The position numbers and the translations under genes were made by a program. Under the pieces are notes generated by a model that was not told where the DNA came from, made no database searches, and was given only the letters and a program-made list of their open reading frames with translations. This document shows, one piece after another, positions 24,180 through 32,167 of a DNA stretch of 64,000 nucleotides (the first letter of the stretch is position 1; each line of letters begins with the position of its first letter). This DNA comes from Cryobacterium sp. SO2 (GTDB lineage: Bacteria > Actinomycetota > Actinomycetes > Actinomycetales > Microbacteriaceae), in the NCBI RefSeq assembly GCF_026151165.2, contig NZ_CP117849.1, positions 3,162,001 through 3,226,000 on the forward strand, given 5' to 3'.

Positions 24180-25478
24180 CTACTGGGAGAGGCCGGGGTA
24201 CAGCGGGAACGCGTCGGTGAGGCCCTTGACCCGGGCGCGGAGCGCGGGGATGTCGGCGCCGGGCTTGAGGGCCTCGGCGATGACGTCGGACACGACGGTG
24301 AACTCGGCGTCGCCGAAGCCGCGGGTGGCCAGGGCCGGCGTGCCGATGCGGAGGCCCGAGGTGACCATCGGCGGGCGCGGGTCGAACGGCACCGAGTTGC
24401 GGTTGACGGTGATGCCCACCTCGTGCAGGGCATCTTCGGCCTGCTGGCCGTTGATCTCGGAGTTACGGAGGTCGGCGAGCACGAGGTGCACGTCGGTGCC
24501 GCCGGTGAGCACGTCGATGCCCGCGGCACGCGAGTCGTCGGCGGTGAGCCGGTCGGCGAGGATGCGGGCGCCGCGCAGGGTGCGCTCCTGCCGCTCCTTG
24601 AACTCGGGCAGCGCTGCGAGCTTGAACGCGGTGGCCTTGGCGGCGATCACGTGCATGAGCGGGCCGCCCTGCTGGCCGGGGAAGACGTTGGAGTTGAGCT
24701 TCTTCGCCAGCGCGGTGTCGCGGGAGAGGATGAAGCCCGAGCGCGGGCCGGCGAGGGTCTTGTGCACGGTGCTGGAGACGACGTCGGCGTAGGGCACCGG
24801 CGACGGGTGCAGACCGGCGGCGACGAGGCCGGCGAAGTGGGCCATGTCGACCCAGAGCTTGGCGCCGACCTCGTCGGCGATGGCGCGGAAGGCGGCGAAG
24901 TCGAGCTGGCGGGGGTAGGCCGACCAGCCGGCGATGATGACCTGCGGCTTGTGCTCGAGGGCCTTGTCGCGCACCACGTCCATGTCGACGCGGAAGGTCT
25001 CCGGGTCGACGCCGTAGGCGACCGGGTTGTAGAGCTTGCCGGAGAAGTTGAGCTTCATGCCGTGGGTGAGGTGGCCGCCGTGCGCCAGCTCCAGGCCCAG
25101 GATGGTGTCGCCGGGGGTGGCGATGGCGGAGAGCACCGCGGCGTTGGCGGTGGCGCCGGAGTGCGGCTGCACGTTCGCGTACTCGGCGCCGAACAGGCTC
25201 TTGGCCCGGTCGATGGCGAGCTGCTCTGCCACGTCGACGTACTCGCAGCCGCCGTAGTAGCGGCGGCCCGGGTAGCCCTCTGCGTACTTGTTGGTGAGCA
25301 CCGAACCCTGCGACTGCAGGATGGCGCGGGGCACGAAGTTCTCGCTGGCGATCATCTCGAGGTAGTCGCGCTGGCGTCCGAGCTCGAGTTCGAGGATCGC
25401 GGCGATCTCGGGGTCGACGACCTCGAGCGGCTCGTTGAAGGTGGAGGGTACGGAACTAGTGAGCACAGTGTCGGACAC
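24180..25478 (-). CDS. glyA: Serine hydroxymethyltransferase
   Basis: PLP enzyme interconverting serine and glycine while loading one carbon onto tetrahydrofolate. The 432-residue protein has the PLP Lys in SSTVHKTLAGPRSGFIL near residue 230, SENFVPRAILQSQGSVLTNKYAEG near residues 38-60 (two blocks) and GRRYYGGCEYVD. A GTG start at 25478 is chosen over an in-frame ATG at 25493. The ATG lies before the AGGAG ribosome site (25490-25486), which is spaced seven bases from the GTG. A ZTP riboswitch occupies the leader, so the gene should be turned on when purine one-carbon units run short. Confidence 0.97.
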   Translation of the reverse strand: MSDTVLTSSVPSTFNEPLEVVDPEIAAILELELGRQRDYLEMIASENFVPRAILQSQGSVLTNKYAEGYPGRRYYGGCEYVDVAEQLAIDRAKSLFGAEYANVQPHSGATANAAVLSAIATPGDTILGLELAHGGHLTHGMKLNFSGKLYNPVAYGVDPETFRVDMDVVRDKALEHKPQVIIAGWSAYPRQLDFAAFRAIADEVGAKLWVDMAHFAGLVAAGLHPSPVPYADVVSSTVHKTLAGPRSGFILSRDTALAKKLNSNVFPGQQGGPLMHVIAAKATAFKLAALPEFKERQERTLRGARILADRLTADDSRAAGIDVLTGGTDVHLVLADLRNSEINGQQAEDALHEVGITVNRNSVPFDPRPPMVTSGLRIGTPALATRGFGDAEFTVVSDVIAEALKPGADIPALRARVKGLTDAFPLYPGLSQ

Positions 25479-25514
25479 GGGAAAACTCCTCATACATATT
25501 GATGGATGTGTCGT

Positions 25515-25591
25515 GGCCCAGGCGTGCGGCCACTCACCGTGTCAGTCGCTCCCCGATGGTGACCCATCTTTCGTGCTACGCCAGTTGCGAC
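25515..25591 (-). promoter_or_regulatory. ZTP (pfl-type) riboswitch in the glyA leader
   Basis: On the minus strand, in order: GTCGC (25591-25587), ACTGGCG (25585-25579), a GATGGGTCACCATC hairpin (25568-25555), GGGGA followed by GCGAC (25549-25545), and CCGCACGCCTGGGC ending at 25516. GTCGC pairs with GCGAC as stem P1. GGCG pairs with the CGCC of the terminal block as the pseudoknot that forms the ligand pocket. These are the conserved parts of the ZTP/ZMP-sensing aptamer, typically found before purine and one-carbon genes. About 25 bases separate it from the AGGAG site and no terminator is visible, so control is probably at translation initiation. Confidence 0.9.
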
Positions 25592-25597
25592 TCGGCA

Positions 25598-25603
25598 ATA
25601 CTA
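25598..25603 (-). promoter_or_regulatory. -10 element of the glyA riboswitch transcript
   Basis: TAGTAT on the minus strand, directly after the mrpG stop codon. A start point 6-8 bases downstream would put the RNA 5' end exactly at the first base of the riboswitch P1 stem. No clear -35 is visible. Confidence 0.6.
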
Positions 25604-25942
25604 TCAGCCGCGTGCGTCCCGCAGCTCGTCGAGCACCAGTAAATCCGGGCGCAGGTGGTCGGTCTGGTAGGCGGCGCGGGCCACCAGGTGCGCCGCCATC
25701 GGCGCGGTGAGCGACTGGAACAGCACGATCGCGACGACGAGGGTGACGGTGCCGACACTGAAGTTCGTCACCGCGATGTCGAGGGTGACGGCCATCAGGC
25801 CGAGGATCTGGGGCTTGGTGGCGGAGTGCAGCCGGGTGAGCACATCGGGGAAGCGGAGCAGGCCCACGCCGGCCGCGAGGCACATCAGGGCGGCGAGCAG
25901 CACCAGCACGGCGGTGACCACGTCGCTCCACGGGGCGCTCAT
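25604..25942 (-). CDS. mrpG: Na+/H+ antiporter subunit MrpG
   Basis: Small membrane subunit of the Mrp multisubunit cation/proton antiporter. The 112-residue protein has three hydrophobic segments (about residues 8-30, 40-62 and 65-88) with the family pattern LRFPDVLTRLHSATKPQILGL near residue 28. It is the last gene of a six-gene operon and starts with ATGA overlapping the mrpF stop. Its end abuts the glyA promoter. Confidence 0.94.
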   Translation of the reverse strand: MSAPWSDVVTAVLVLLAALMCLAAGVGLLRFPDVLTRLHSATKPQILGLMAVTLDIAVTNFSVGTVTLVVAIVLFQSLTAPMAAHLVARAAYQTDHLRPDLLVLDELRDARG

Positions 25943-26211
25943 GCCCGGTCCCGTCCGGGCAGGAATCGGGCCACGCTGAGTGAGCCGAGCACCGCGAAAA
26001 GGGCCAGGACGAGCAGCACCGGCAGGTTGTCGGTGTGCCGGTTGAACGCCATCTCGGCGCCGAGGGCGCAGATGATGGTGGCCACGAGCACGTCGGAGGC
26101 GATGACCCGGTCGAGCACGCTCGGCCCCCGGATGATGCGGTAGATGGCGGCGAGGGCGCCGACGCCGAACATGATTCCGGCGACGACGGCGACGATATCC
26201 ATGGGGGTCAT
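25939..26211 (-). CDS. mrpF: Na+/H+ antiporter subunit MrpF
   Basis: A 90-residue subunit with three membrane segments; the family pattern RIIRGPSVLDRVIASDVLV is near residue 25, including the conserved Asp in LDR and ASD. MrpF is essential for assembly of the Mrp complex. The ATG at 26211 overlaps the mrpE stop by four bases; the longer open frame upstream is a shadow of mrpE. Confidence 0.93.
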   Translation of the reverse strand: MTPMDIVAVVAGIMFGVGALAAIYRIIRGPSVLDRVIASDVLVATIICALGAEMAFNRHTDNLPVLLVLALFAVLGSLSVARFLPGRDRA

Positions 26212-26864
26212 GTGTGGGCTCCGTTCTCGGAATCGGAAGAATCGACCGGATGCGTCAGGTCGGGGCGGCTGTGCGGGCCGGGTGAACCCGGCGCATCGTC
26301 GGTGCTGTTCTCTGCACCCTGCACCCGGCAGACCCGTTCCACGTCTTCGGCCGAGCCGAAGGCCATCACGATTCGCCGCTCGGTGGCGAGCACTCGAGCA
26401 CGGAAGCCGTCGGCGTCGGAGGCCGAGCGCATGTTGATGACGTGCAGGTAGAGCGTGGAATCCACCCGTTCGATGTCGACGACGATGGAACCGGGCACGA
26501 TGGAGGTGGCCACGGCGGTCCAGGTGAGGATGAGGTCGCTGCGGGTGCGCAGGTGCACCGCGACGATGGCGTTGCTCGGCCGGTAGCCGGGGCCGAGGGC
26601 TAGCCAGGACACGTCGACGGACGCACGCACGATGTCGAAGAACAGTTTGCCGAACAGCCAGGCGCTGCGCCACAGGTTGATCCGGCCGCTCAGCTGCACC
26701 GCCGGCAGGTAGAACACCACGGACACGATCGCCGCGAACACGGCCCCGGTCACCAGGTTGAGCCAGGAGAATTTGCCCCAGAGCAGCGCCCAGAGCAGTA
26801 CCAGGCCGAGGAACAGCGGCAACTGGCTGACGACGCCGCCGAGGCGTTCCTTCACGCTGCTCAC
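26208..26864 (-). CDS. mrpE: Na+/H+ antiporter subunit MrpE
   Basis: A 218-residue subunit with two N-terminal membrane segments and a soluble domain, typical of MrpE/MnhE. Supporting stretches are GLVLLWALLWGKFSWLN near residue 19, VALGP-type region as LALGPGYRPSNAIVAVHLRTRSDLI, and SIVPGSIVVDIERVDSTLYLHV (parts near 110-140). It is longer than the usual 160 residues because of an acidic, poorly conserved C-terminal tail. It is translationally coupled to mrpD and mrpF by four-base overlaps. Confidence 0.93.
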   Translation of the reverse strand: MSSVKERLGGVVSQLPLFLGLVLLWALLWGKFSWLNLVTGAVFAAIVSVVFYLPAVQLSGRINLWRSAWLFGKLFFDIVRASVDVSWLALGPGYRPSNAIVAVHLRTRSDLILTWTAVATSIVPGSIVVDIERVDSTLYLHVINMRSASDADGFRARVLATERRIVMAFGSAEDVERVCRVQGAENSTDDAPGSPGPHSRPDLTHPVDSSDSENGAHT

Positions 26865-28420
26865 GGGGTGCCCGCCGGGAATACGGCGTCGATGTACGTC
26901 GACGGTTCCACGATGTTCGCCGCGGCGCGGGCGGCCAGGTCGAACGCCGGGCCGGCGAACACCGTGAGGCTCACGGTGAGGGCCAGCATGGTCGCGGTCG
27001 CCGTGGTCATCAGCGCCGACGTGGTCTTGGTGGTGACGGTGCCCTCGTCGTGTGGGTCGTCCTGCAGGGCGTTGAGCATGGCGGAGTCGTAGTTCTCGAC
27101 ATCGCGCCGGGGCCGCCAGAACGCCATGTTCCAGGCCCGGGCCAGGGCGTAGAGGGTGAGCAGCGAGGTGGCCGCTCCCCCGGCCAGGAGCACGTAGCTC
27201 AGCGCGCCGCCCACCTGCACGCCCGCGTCGAACAGGGCGACCTTGCCGAGGAACCCGGAGAACGGCGGGATGCCGCCGAGGTTGAGCGCTCCGATGAAGA
27301 ACAGGATGGCCACCAGCGGCGCGGCCTTGAGCATCCCGCCCAACCGGGCCAGCGAGGTGGTGCCGCCGATGCGCTCGATCAGCCCGGCGCAGAGGAACAG
27401 GGTGGTCTGGATCATGATGTGGTGCACCACGTAGAAGATGGTGGCCGCGATCGCCGCCTCGGTGCCGAGGGCGATGCCGAAGATCATGTAGCCGATGTGG
27501 CTGACCAGGGTGAACGACAACAGCCGTTTGATGTCGGCCTGGGCCAGCGCGCCGAGGATGCCCACCAGCATGGTGAGCAGCGCCACGATCATCAGCGGCA
27601 CCGAGAGCCGGTTGTCGGGGAAGAGCAGCGTCTGGGTGCGCAGGATCGCGTAGACGCCGACCTTGGTGAGCAGGCCGGCGAACACCGCCGTGACCGGCGC
27701 CGGCGCGGTGGGGTAGGAGTCCGGCAGCCAGAACGACAGTGGGAACACCGCCGCCTTGACGCTGAACGCGATCAACAGCATCAGCCCGAGGATCAGCTGC
27801 ACGTCACCGGGCAGTGCCGGGATGCGCTCGGCCAGCAATGCCAGCGTGACGGTGCCGGTGGCGCCGTAGATCAGCGCGATGGCGGAGAGGAACAGGATCG
27901 AGGAGACCAGGCTGACGACGATGTAGGTGACGCCGGCTCGGATGCGTGCGCCGGTGCCGCCGAGGGTGAGCAGCACGTAGCTGGCCGAGAGCAGCATCTC
28001 GAAACCCACGTACATGTTGAACAGGTCGCCCGCGATGAACGCGTTGAACAGCCCGGCGGCCAGCACCAGGTAGGTGGGGTGGAAGATCGACACCGGGGTC
28101 TCCCGGTCGCCCTCGACGATGCCCTGGCCGACGGCGAAGAGCAGCACGCCGAGCAGCATCAGCGCCGACACTATGAGCATGATCGCCGACAGCCTGTCGA
28201 CGACGAGCACGATGCCCCACGGCGCCTGCCAGTCGCCGACGTGCACGACGGCAGGGCCCTGCTGGTCGACGAGCACCAGCAGGATGGCGCTGATCACGAC
28301 TATCGCGGTGAGCGAGAGCACGCTCACCATCACCTGGTAGCGCGACCGGCGGCCGAGCGCGAGGGCGAGCGCCGCACCGAGCAGCGGGATGGCGACCACG
28401 AGGGGCACGAGGACGTTCAT
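26861..28420 (-). CDS. mrpD: Na+/H+ antiporter subunit MrpD
   Basis: A 519-residue membrane protein homologous to the proton-pumping NuoL/M/N subunits of complex I; with MrpA it forms the ion-translocating part of the antiporter. About 14 membrane helices are expected. Characteristic features are the Glu in FNMYVGFEMLLSASYVLL near residue 137, the Lys/His-containing middle-membrane stretches (SVKAAVFPLSFWLPDSYPTAP, HIGYMIFG), and GGIPPFSGFLGKVALF near residue 392. Confidence 0.96.
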   Translation of the reverse strand: MNVLVPLVVAIPLLGAALALALGRRSRYQVMVSVLSLTAIVVISAILLVLVDQQGPAVVHVGDWQAPWGIVLVVDRLSAIMLIVSALMLLGVLLFAVGQGIVEGDRETPVSIFHPTYLVLAAGLFNAFIAGDLFNMYVGFEMLLSASYVLLTLGGTGARIRAGVTYIVVSLVSSILFLSAIALIYGATGTVTLALLAERIPALPGDVQLILGLMLLIAFSVKAAVFPLSFWLPDSYPTAPAPVTAVFAGLLTKVGVYAILRTQTLLFPDNRLSVPLMIVALLTMLVGILGALAQADIKRLLSFTLVSHIGYMIFGIALGTEAAIAATIFYVVHHIMIQTTLFLCAGLIERIGGTTSLARLGGMLKAAPLVAILFFIGALNLGGIPPFSGFLGKVALFDAGVQVGGALSYVLLAGGAATSLLTLYALARAWNMAFWRPRRDVENYDSAMLNALQDDPHDEGTVTTKTTSALMTTATATMLALTVSLTVFAGPAFDLAARAAANIVEPSTYIDAVFPAGTP

Positions 28421-28959
28421 CGGGGGCCGCCCTCCCGGTCGGTGGTCGCGGAGTCGGGGGTCGACGGGTCGCGCTCATCGGAGCGGTCGGTGGCGTCGAC
28501 GGCTGAGCTGTCGTCGTCGCTGCCGTCCTCGCTGGCATCGAGGGAGGCCTGCACGGCGGCCTCATCGTCGCTGGAGGACCTGAAGGTGATCTCGGAGTCT
28601 TCGCTGGTCTCCGCGGCGTGCTCGTCGGTGAGGGTGTCGCCCTCGTCGCCGAGCTGCGCCAGCCACCAGGATCGGTAGATCAGCGCGAGCAGCAGGGCCG
28701 TGATACCGAAGTTGATCACGATGGCGGTGAGCATGAGCACTTGCGGCACCGGGTCGACCATGGTGTCGTCCAGGGCCGTGCCGGTGACGATCGGCGAGCT
28801 GCCGGGTCGGCCGCTCATGATGAAGATCAGCAGGTTGGTGGCGTTGCCCACCAGAAGGAACCCGATCAGCACCCGGGTGAGGCTGCGCTCGAGCATGATG
28901 TAGATGCCCGCGGCGTACATCACGGCCATCACGATCACGAGGGTCAGGGACGCGCTCAT
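28417..28959 (-). CDS. mrpC: Na+/H+ antiporter subunit MrpC
   Basis: A 180-residue NuoK-like subunit. Three membrane helices fill the first 110 residues, with the family pattern ERSLTRVLIGFLLVGNATNLL near residue 24 and DPVPQVLMLTAIVINFGITALLLAL near residues 69-93. A long, strongly acidic Ser/Asp/Glu-rich C-terminal tail of about 70 residues (DEHAAETSEDSE...) is unusual compared with the roughly 115-residue MrpC of Bacillus and may be a cytoplasmic surface feature of this lineage. Its ATG overlaps the mrpA stop and its stop overlaps the mrpD start. Confidence 0.93.
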   Translation of the reverse strand: MSASLTLVIVMAVMYAAGIYIMLERSLTRVLIGFLLVGNATNLLIFIMSGRPGSSPIVTGTALDDTMVDPVPQVLMLTAIVINFGITALLLALIYRSWWLAQLGDEGDTLTDEHAAETSEDSEITFRSSSDDEAAVQASLDASEDGSDDDSSAVDATDRSDERDPSTPDSATTDREGGPR

Positions 28960-31900
28960 CGGTGTCCCCCCGTCGGTGCGCTCTCGGTGTCGCCGGCCGG
29001 ATCGGCGGGCTGGGTGATCGGTGACGTCTCCGGGCCCATGCCGGCAGCTGGCGCCTCGGCGGGAGTCCACTCCGACGATGCGTCGAAGCCCATGGCGTCG
29101 CCGGCATCGCTGGAGGCGTTGCCGATCGGCGGCACCGTGGGGTGGTCGGGGTCGTCGTCGCCGGGTTCGTCGAGTTCGCTCTGCCGGTCGATCTCACTGC
29201 CGAGGCTGCGCAGGATGTCCAGGCTCAGGCCGATCACGACGAGGTACACGCCGATGTCGAAGATGCTGGAGGTGCCGAAGGAGAGGTGGCCGAGCACGGG
29301 CAGGTCGGCCTCGAAGTAGGCGGACTCGAGCGGGATGCCGGTGATGAAGAGCGAGCCGACGGCGGTGCCGACGGCAAGCACCACGCCGAGGCCGAGGATC
29401 TTGCCCGGGTCGATCGGCGCGGCCTCGCCCAGCTCGTACCGGCCGCCGGCCAGGTATCGGGCCACGAGGGCCAGCCCGGCCAGGAGCCCGCCGGCGAAGC
29501 CGCCGCCGGGCAGGTTGTGGCCGGCGAAGAGCAGGTAGATCGACACGATGATCGCCGGGTGGAACAGAAGCCGCACGAGCACCTCGATGAGGATCGACCG
29601 GTTCTCGGCGGACTGGGTGCGGCCGCCGAGCAGCCAGGACTGCCGGGTGACGGCATGGCCGGCGGAGCTGGCGTGCGGGTCGGCGACAATGCGGCGGCGG
29701 TTCTTCGGGGCGCGGCGCTTGCGCGACTCCCGCAGTCTGGGCATCTGCTCGCTGCGGCCGGAGACGAACAGCAGGCTGGCCACACCGGTGGCCACGACGA
29801 TGAGCACCGAGATCTCACCCATGGTGTCCCAGGCGCGGATGTCGACGAGCATGACGTTGACGATGTTGTTGCCATGGCCCTCCTCGACGGCCAGGCGGGG
29901 CAGTTCGGCGGCGATGCTCCGCGCCTGGCGGGCGCCGAGCGAAATGATCGCGATGGTGCCCATCACGAGGCCGACCAGGCCGCCGATGATCGCGCGGCGG
30001 CGGCGGTGCATCGGCCGGTTGTGCTGGGCGATACGGCTGGGCAGCCGGCGCAGCACGAGCACGAACACGACGAGGGTGATCGACTCGACGAGGGCCTGGG
30101 TGAGCGCCAGGTCGGGGGCGCCGTGGAAGGCGAACAGGGCGACCATGCCGTAGCCGGTGACACCGGCCAGCAGCACCGCGGTCATCCGCTGGCCGACCCT
30201 GGCGGCCATCACGGTGGCGATGATCATGACCAGGCCGATGATCACCTGGGCCGGGTAGTCCCAGAGCACGATCGCGTCGGGCCAGGTGCGGTTGACGAAG
30301 GAGGCGGCGCCCAGCGCCAGCACGAACACCACGAGGATCGTGGACAGGTATTGCGGCAGGCCGCCCTTCTGGGCGAGGTGGGTGGTGCGGGCGGCGACCC
30401 TGTCGATGAACCGCACGGTGTAGCCGTAGCCGTGGCCGGCGTCGACCCAGGCGGGCACCGTGGCCTGCCAGCGGGCCACGCGCTTGCGCTGGGCGAAGAT
30501 GACCAGGCCCATGGCCACCACCACGATGCTGAGGAACAGCGCCGGCTCGAAGCCGTGCCAGAGCTGCAGGTGCGCGTCGCCCTCGCCGGGGACGGTGTCG
30601 GCGTAGACCGCAAGCACCGGGTCGAGCAGGAACACCAGCGGGCCGAGCAGCACTGTGGCGACCGTGAGGATGCCGGGCGCCAGCGCGAAATCCCAGCGGC
30701 TGGAGTGCAGGGGCGTGTCGCTGATGGCAGGGCGGGTGCCGAACGCGCCCCAGAAGAACTTGGCGCTGTAGGCGACGGTGAGCACCGAGCCGACCGCGGT
30801 TCCGGCCAGGGCGATCCAGCCCCAGCCGTCGCCGGCCAGGCCGGCCTCCAGGAACGCGGTGAACACCGATTCCTTGGCCACGAAACCGAGCAGCGGCGGC
30901 AGGCCGGCCATCGACGCGACGGCGATGAGCGCGATCGCGGCGAGCACCGGTTCGCGGCGGCCGAGCCCCGAGAGTTTCCGCCAGTCGCGGGTGCCGGCGC
31001 GGTGGTCGATGATGCCCACGACGAGGAACAGGGTGGCCTTGTAGAGCGCATGCGCGAGCAGCAGCAGCACCCCGGCGAGCGCCGCGTCGCGGGTGCCGAA
31101 GCCGACGACGACCATGAGGAAACCGAGCTGGCTGACGGTGCCGTAGGCCAGCATCAGCTTGATGTCGTGCTGGCGCAGCGACCGCCAGGCGCCCACGAGC
31201 ATGGTCCAGACGCCGATGGTGACCAGCACCGGCAGCCAGCCGGGCGAGTCGGCGTAGCCGGGCGCGAAGCGGGCGGTGAGGTAAATGCCGGCCTTCACCA
31301 TGGCGGCGGCGTGCAGGTAGGCGCTCACCGGGGTGGGCGCGGCCATCGCGGCCGGCAACCAGAAGTGGAAGGGGATCAGCGCCGACTTCGACAGCGCGCC
31401 GACCAGGATCAGCAGAACCGCCCAGATCGCGACGGGGCTGTCGGACGGATGCGCGACGATAGTGGCCAGCGAGGTGGTGCCCGCCTCCACGGAGATCATC
31501 ACGACGCCGATGAGCATCACCAGTCCGCCGAAGGTGGTCACCAGCAGCGCCTGCAGCGCCGCACCGCGGCTCTCCCGCTTCGCGGTGTAGTGCCCGATCA
31601 GCAGGTAGGAGAGCACGCTGGTGATCTCCCAGAACATGAACATCACCAGGATGTCGTCGGCGGTGACGAGTCCGTACATGGTGCCGGCGAAGGCGAGCAG
31701 CAGGGCGGCGAACCGCCCCAGGCTGGGCTCGTCCGCGTCGAAGTAGCGAGCACAGTAGATCAGCACCAGCGCGCCGACGCCGGTCACGACGAGAGCGAGC
31801 AGCCAGGCGAGCGCATCCACCCGGAAGCTCAGGCTGATGCCCAGTTGCGGGATCCAGGGCAGGCTCTGGGTCACCGCGCCACCGGCAGCCACCGTGGCGG

Positions 31901-32033
31901 TCTGGGTGAGCGTGTACCCGAAGGCCGCTGCGGGCAGCAGGGCGACGACATAGAAAACACGCAACCCGAGCAGTCGGGTGAGCGTGGGGGTGAGGACGGA
32001 AACGAGCAGGAAGATCAGGAGGATTGTCGCCAT
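28956..32033 (-). CDS. mrpA: Na+/H+ antiporter subunit MrpA with fused MrpB domain
   Basis: First gene of the Mrp operon, 1025 residues. The N-terminal two-thirds resemble NuoL, with the key Glu in ILVMFMFWEITSVLSYLLIGHY near residue 140 and Lys/His-bearing helices (PIPFHFWLPAAMAAPTPVSAYLH region near 225). Then come the MrpA-specific extension and a C-terminal MrpB domain (LFAGHNLPGGGFAGGLLAGLAL near residue 855). No separate mrpB follows, so MrpB is fused here, as in many actinobacteria. The complex exports Na+ (or K+/Ca2+) against protons and supports pH and salt tolerance. A GGGAGG ribosome site precedes the ATG. Confidence 0.96.
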   Translation of the reverse strand: MATILLIFLLVSVLTPTLTRLLGLRVFYVVALLPAAAFGYTLTQTATVAAGGAVTQSLPWIPQLGISLSFRVDALAWLLALVVTGVGALVLIYCARYFDADEPSLGRFAALLLAFAGTMYGLVTADDILVMFMFWEITSVLSYLLIGHYTAKRESRGAALQALLVTTFGGLVMLIGVVMISVEAGTTSLATIVAHPSDSPVAIWAVLLILVGALSKSALIPFHFWLPAAMAAPTPVSAYLHAAAMVKAGIYLTARFAPGYADSPGWLPVLVTIGVWTMLVGAWRSLRQHDIKLMLAYGTVSQLGFLMVVVGFGTRDAALAGVLLLLAHALYKATLFLVVGIIDHRAGTRDWRKLSGLGRREPVLAAIALIAVASMAGLPPLLGFVAKESVFTAFLEAGLAGDGWGWIALAGTAVGSVLTVAYSAKFFWGAFGTRPAISDTPLHSSRWDFALAPGILTVATVLLGPLVFLLDPVLAVYADTVPGEGDAHLQLWHGFEPALFLSIVVVAMGLVIFAQRKRVARWQATVPAWVDAGHGYGYTVRFIDRVAARTTHLAQKGGLPQYLSTILVVFVLALGAASFVNRTWPDAIVLWDYPAQVIIGLVMIIATVMAARVGQRMTAVLLAGVTGYGMVALFAFHGAPDLALTQALVESITLVVFVLVLRRLPSRIAQHNRPMHRRRRAIIGGLVGLVMGTIAIISLGARQARSIAAELPRLAVEEGHGNNIVNVMLVDIRAWDTMGEISVLIVVATGVASLLFVSGRSEQMPRLRESRKRRAPKNRRRIVADPHASSAGHAVTRQSWLLGGRTQSAENRSILIEVLVRLLFHPAIIVSIYLLFAGHNLPGGGFAGGLLAGLALVARYLAGGRYELGEAAPIDPGKILGLGVVLAVGTAVGSLFITGIPLESAYFEADLPVLGHLSFGTSSIFDIGVYLVVIGLSLDILRSLGSEIDRQSELDEPGDDDPDHPTVPPIGNASSDAGDAMGFDASSEWTPAEAPAAGMGPETSPITQPADPAGDTESAPTGGHR

Positions 32034-32055
32034 GCGGCCTCCCGGCTCCCTGGAA

Positions 32056-32086
32056 TCAGAGTGTCGTCTCTACGGTCAGAGTGTCG
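32056..32086. promoter_or_regulatory. Direct repeats in the mrp/ansP divergent region
   Basis: TCAGAGTGTCG occurs at 32056-32066 and again at 32076-32086, exactly two helical turns apart. Same-face spacing suggests binding of a regulator dimer or array. It lies 22 bases from the mrpA start, on the 5' leader or promoter of the mrp operon. Confidence 0.4.
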
Positions 32087-32143
32087 CCACTCAGTCTACA
32101 GGAGAGGGTCTTTAGGCCCGAACCGCTCTCTAGCGGTCGACTA

Positions 32144-32158
32144 GGGTTGCCGCAACCC
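32144..32158. promoter_or_regulatory. Inverted repeat just upstream of ansP
   Basis: GGGTTGC-C-GCAACCC is a perfect seven-base inverted repeat ending nine bases before the ATG at 32168. It could be an operator or a stem occluding the ribosome site. Confidence 0.4.
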
Positions 32159-32167
32159 CCAGAACGG

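Noticed and set aside
25491..25493. ATG start for glyA at 25493
   Set aside because: It precedes the AGGAG site; the GTG at 25478 is correctly spaced and matches the usual N-terminus.
29142..32144. A 1000-residue plus-strand open frame opposite mrpA
   Set aside because: Low-complexity His/Gln/Glu/Gly-rich sequence without a domain; mrpA on the other strand is unambiguous.
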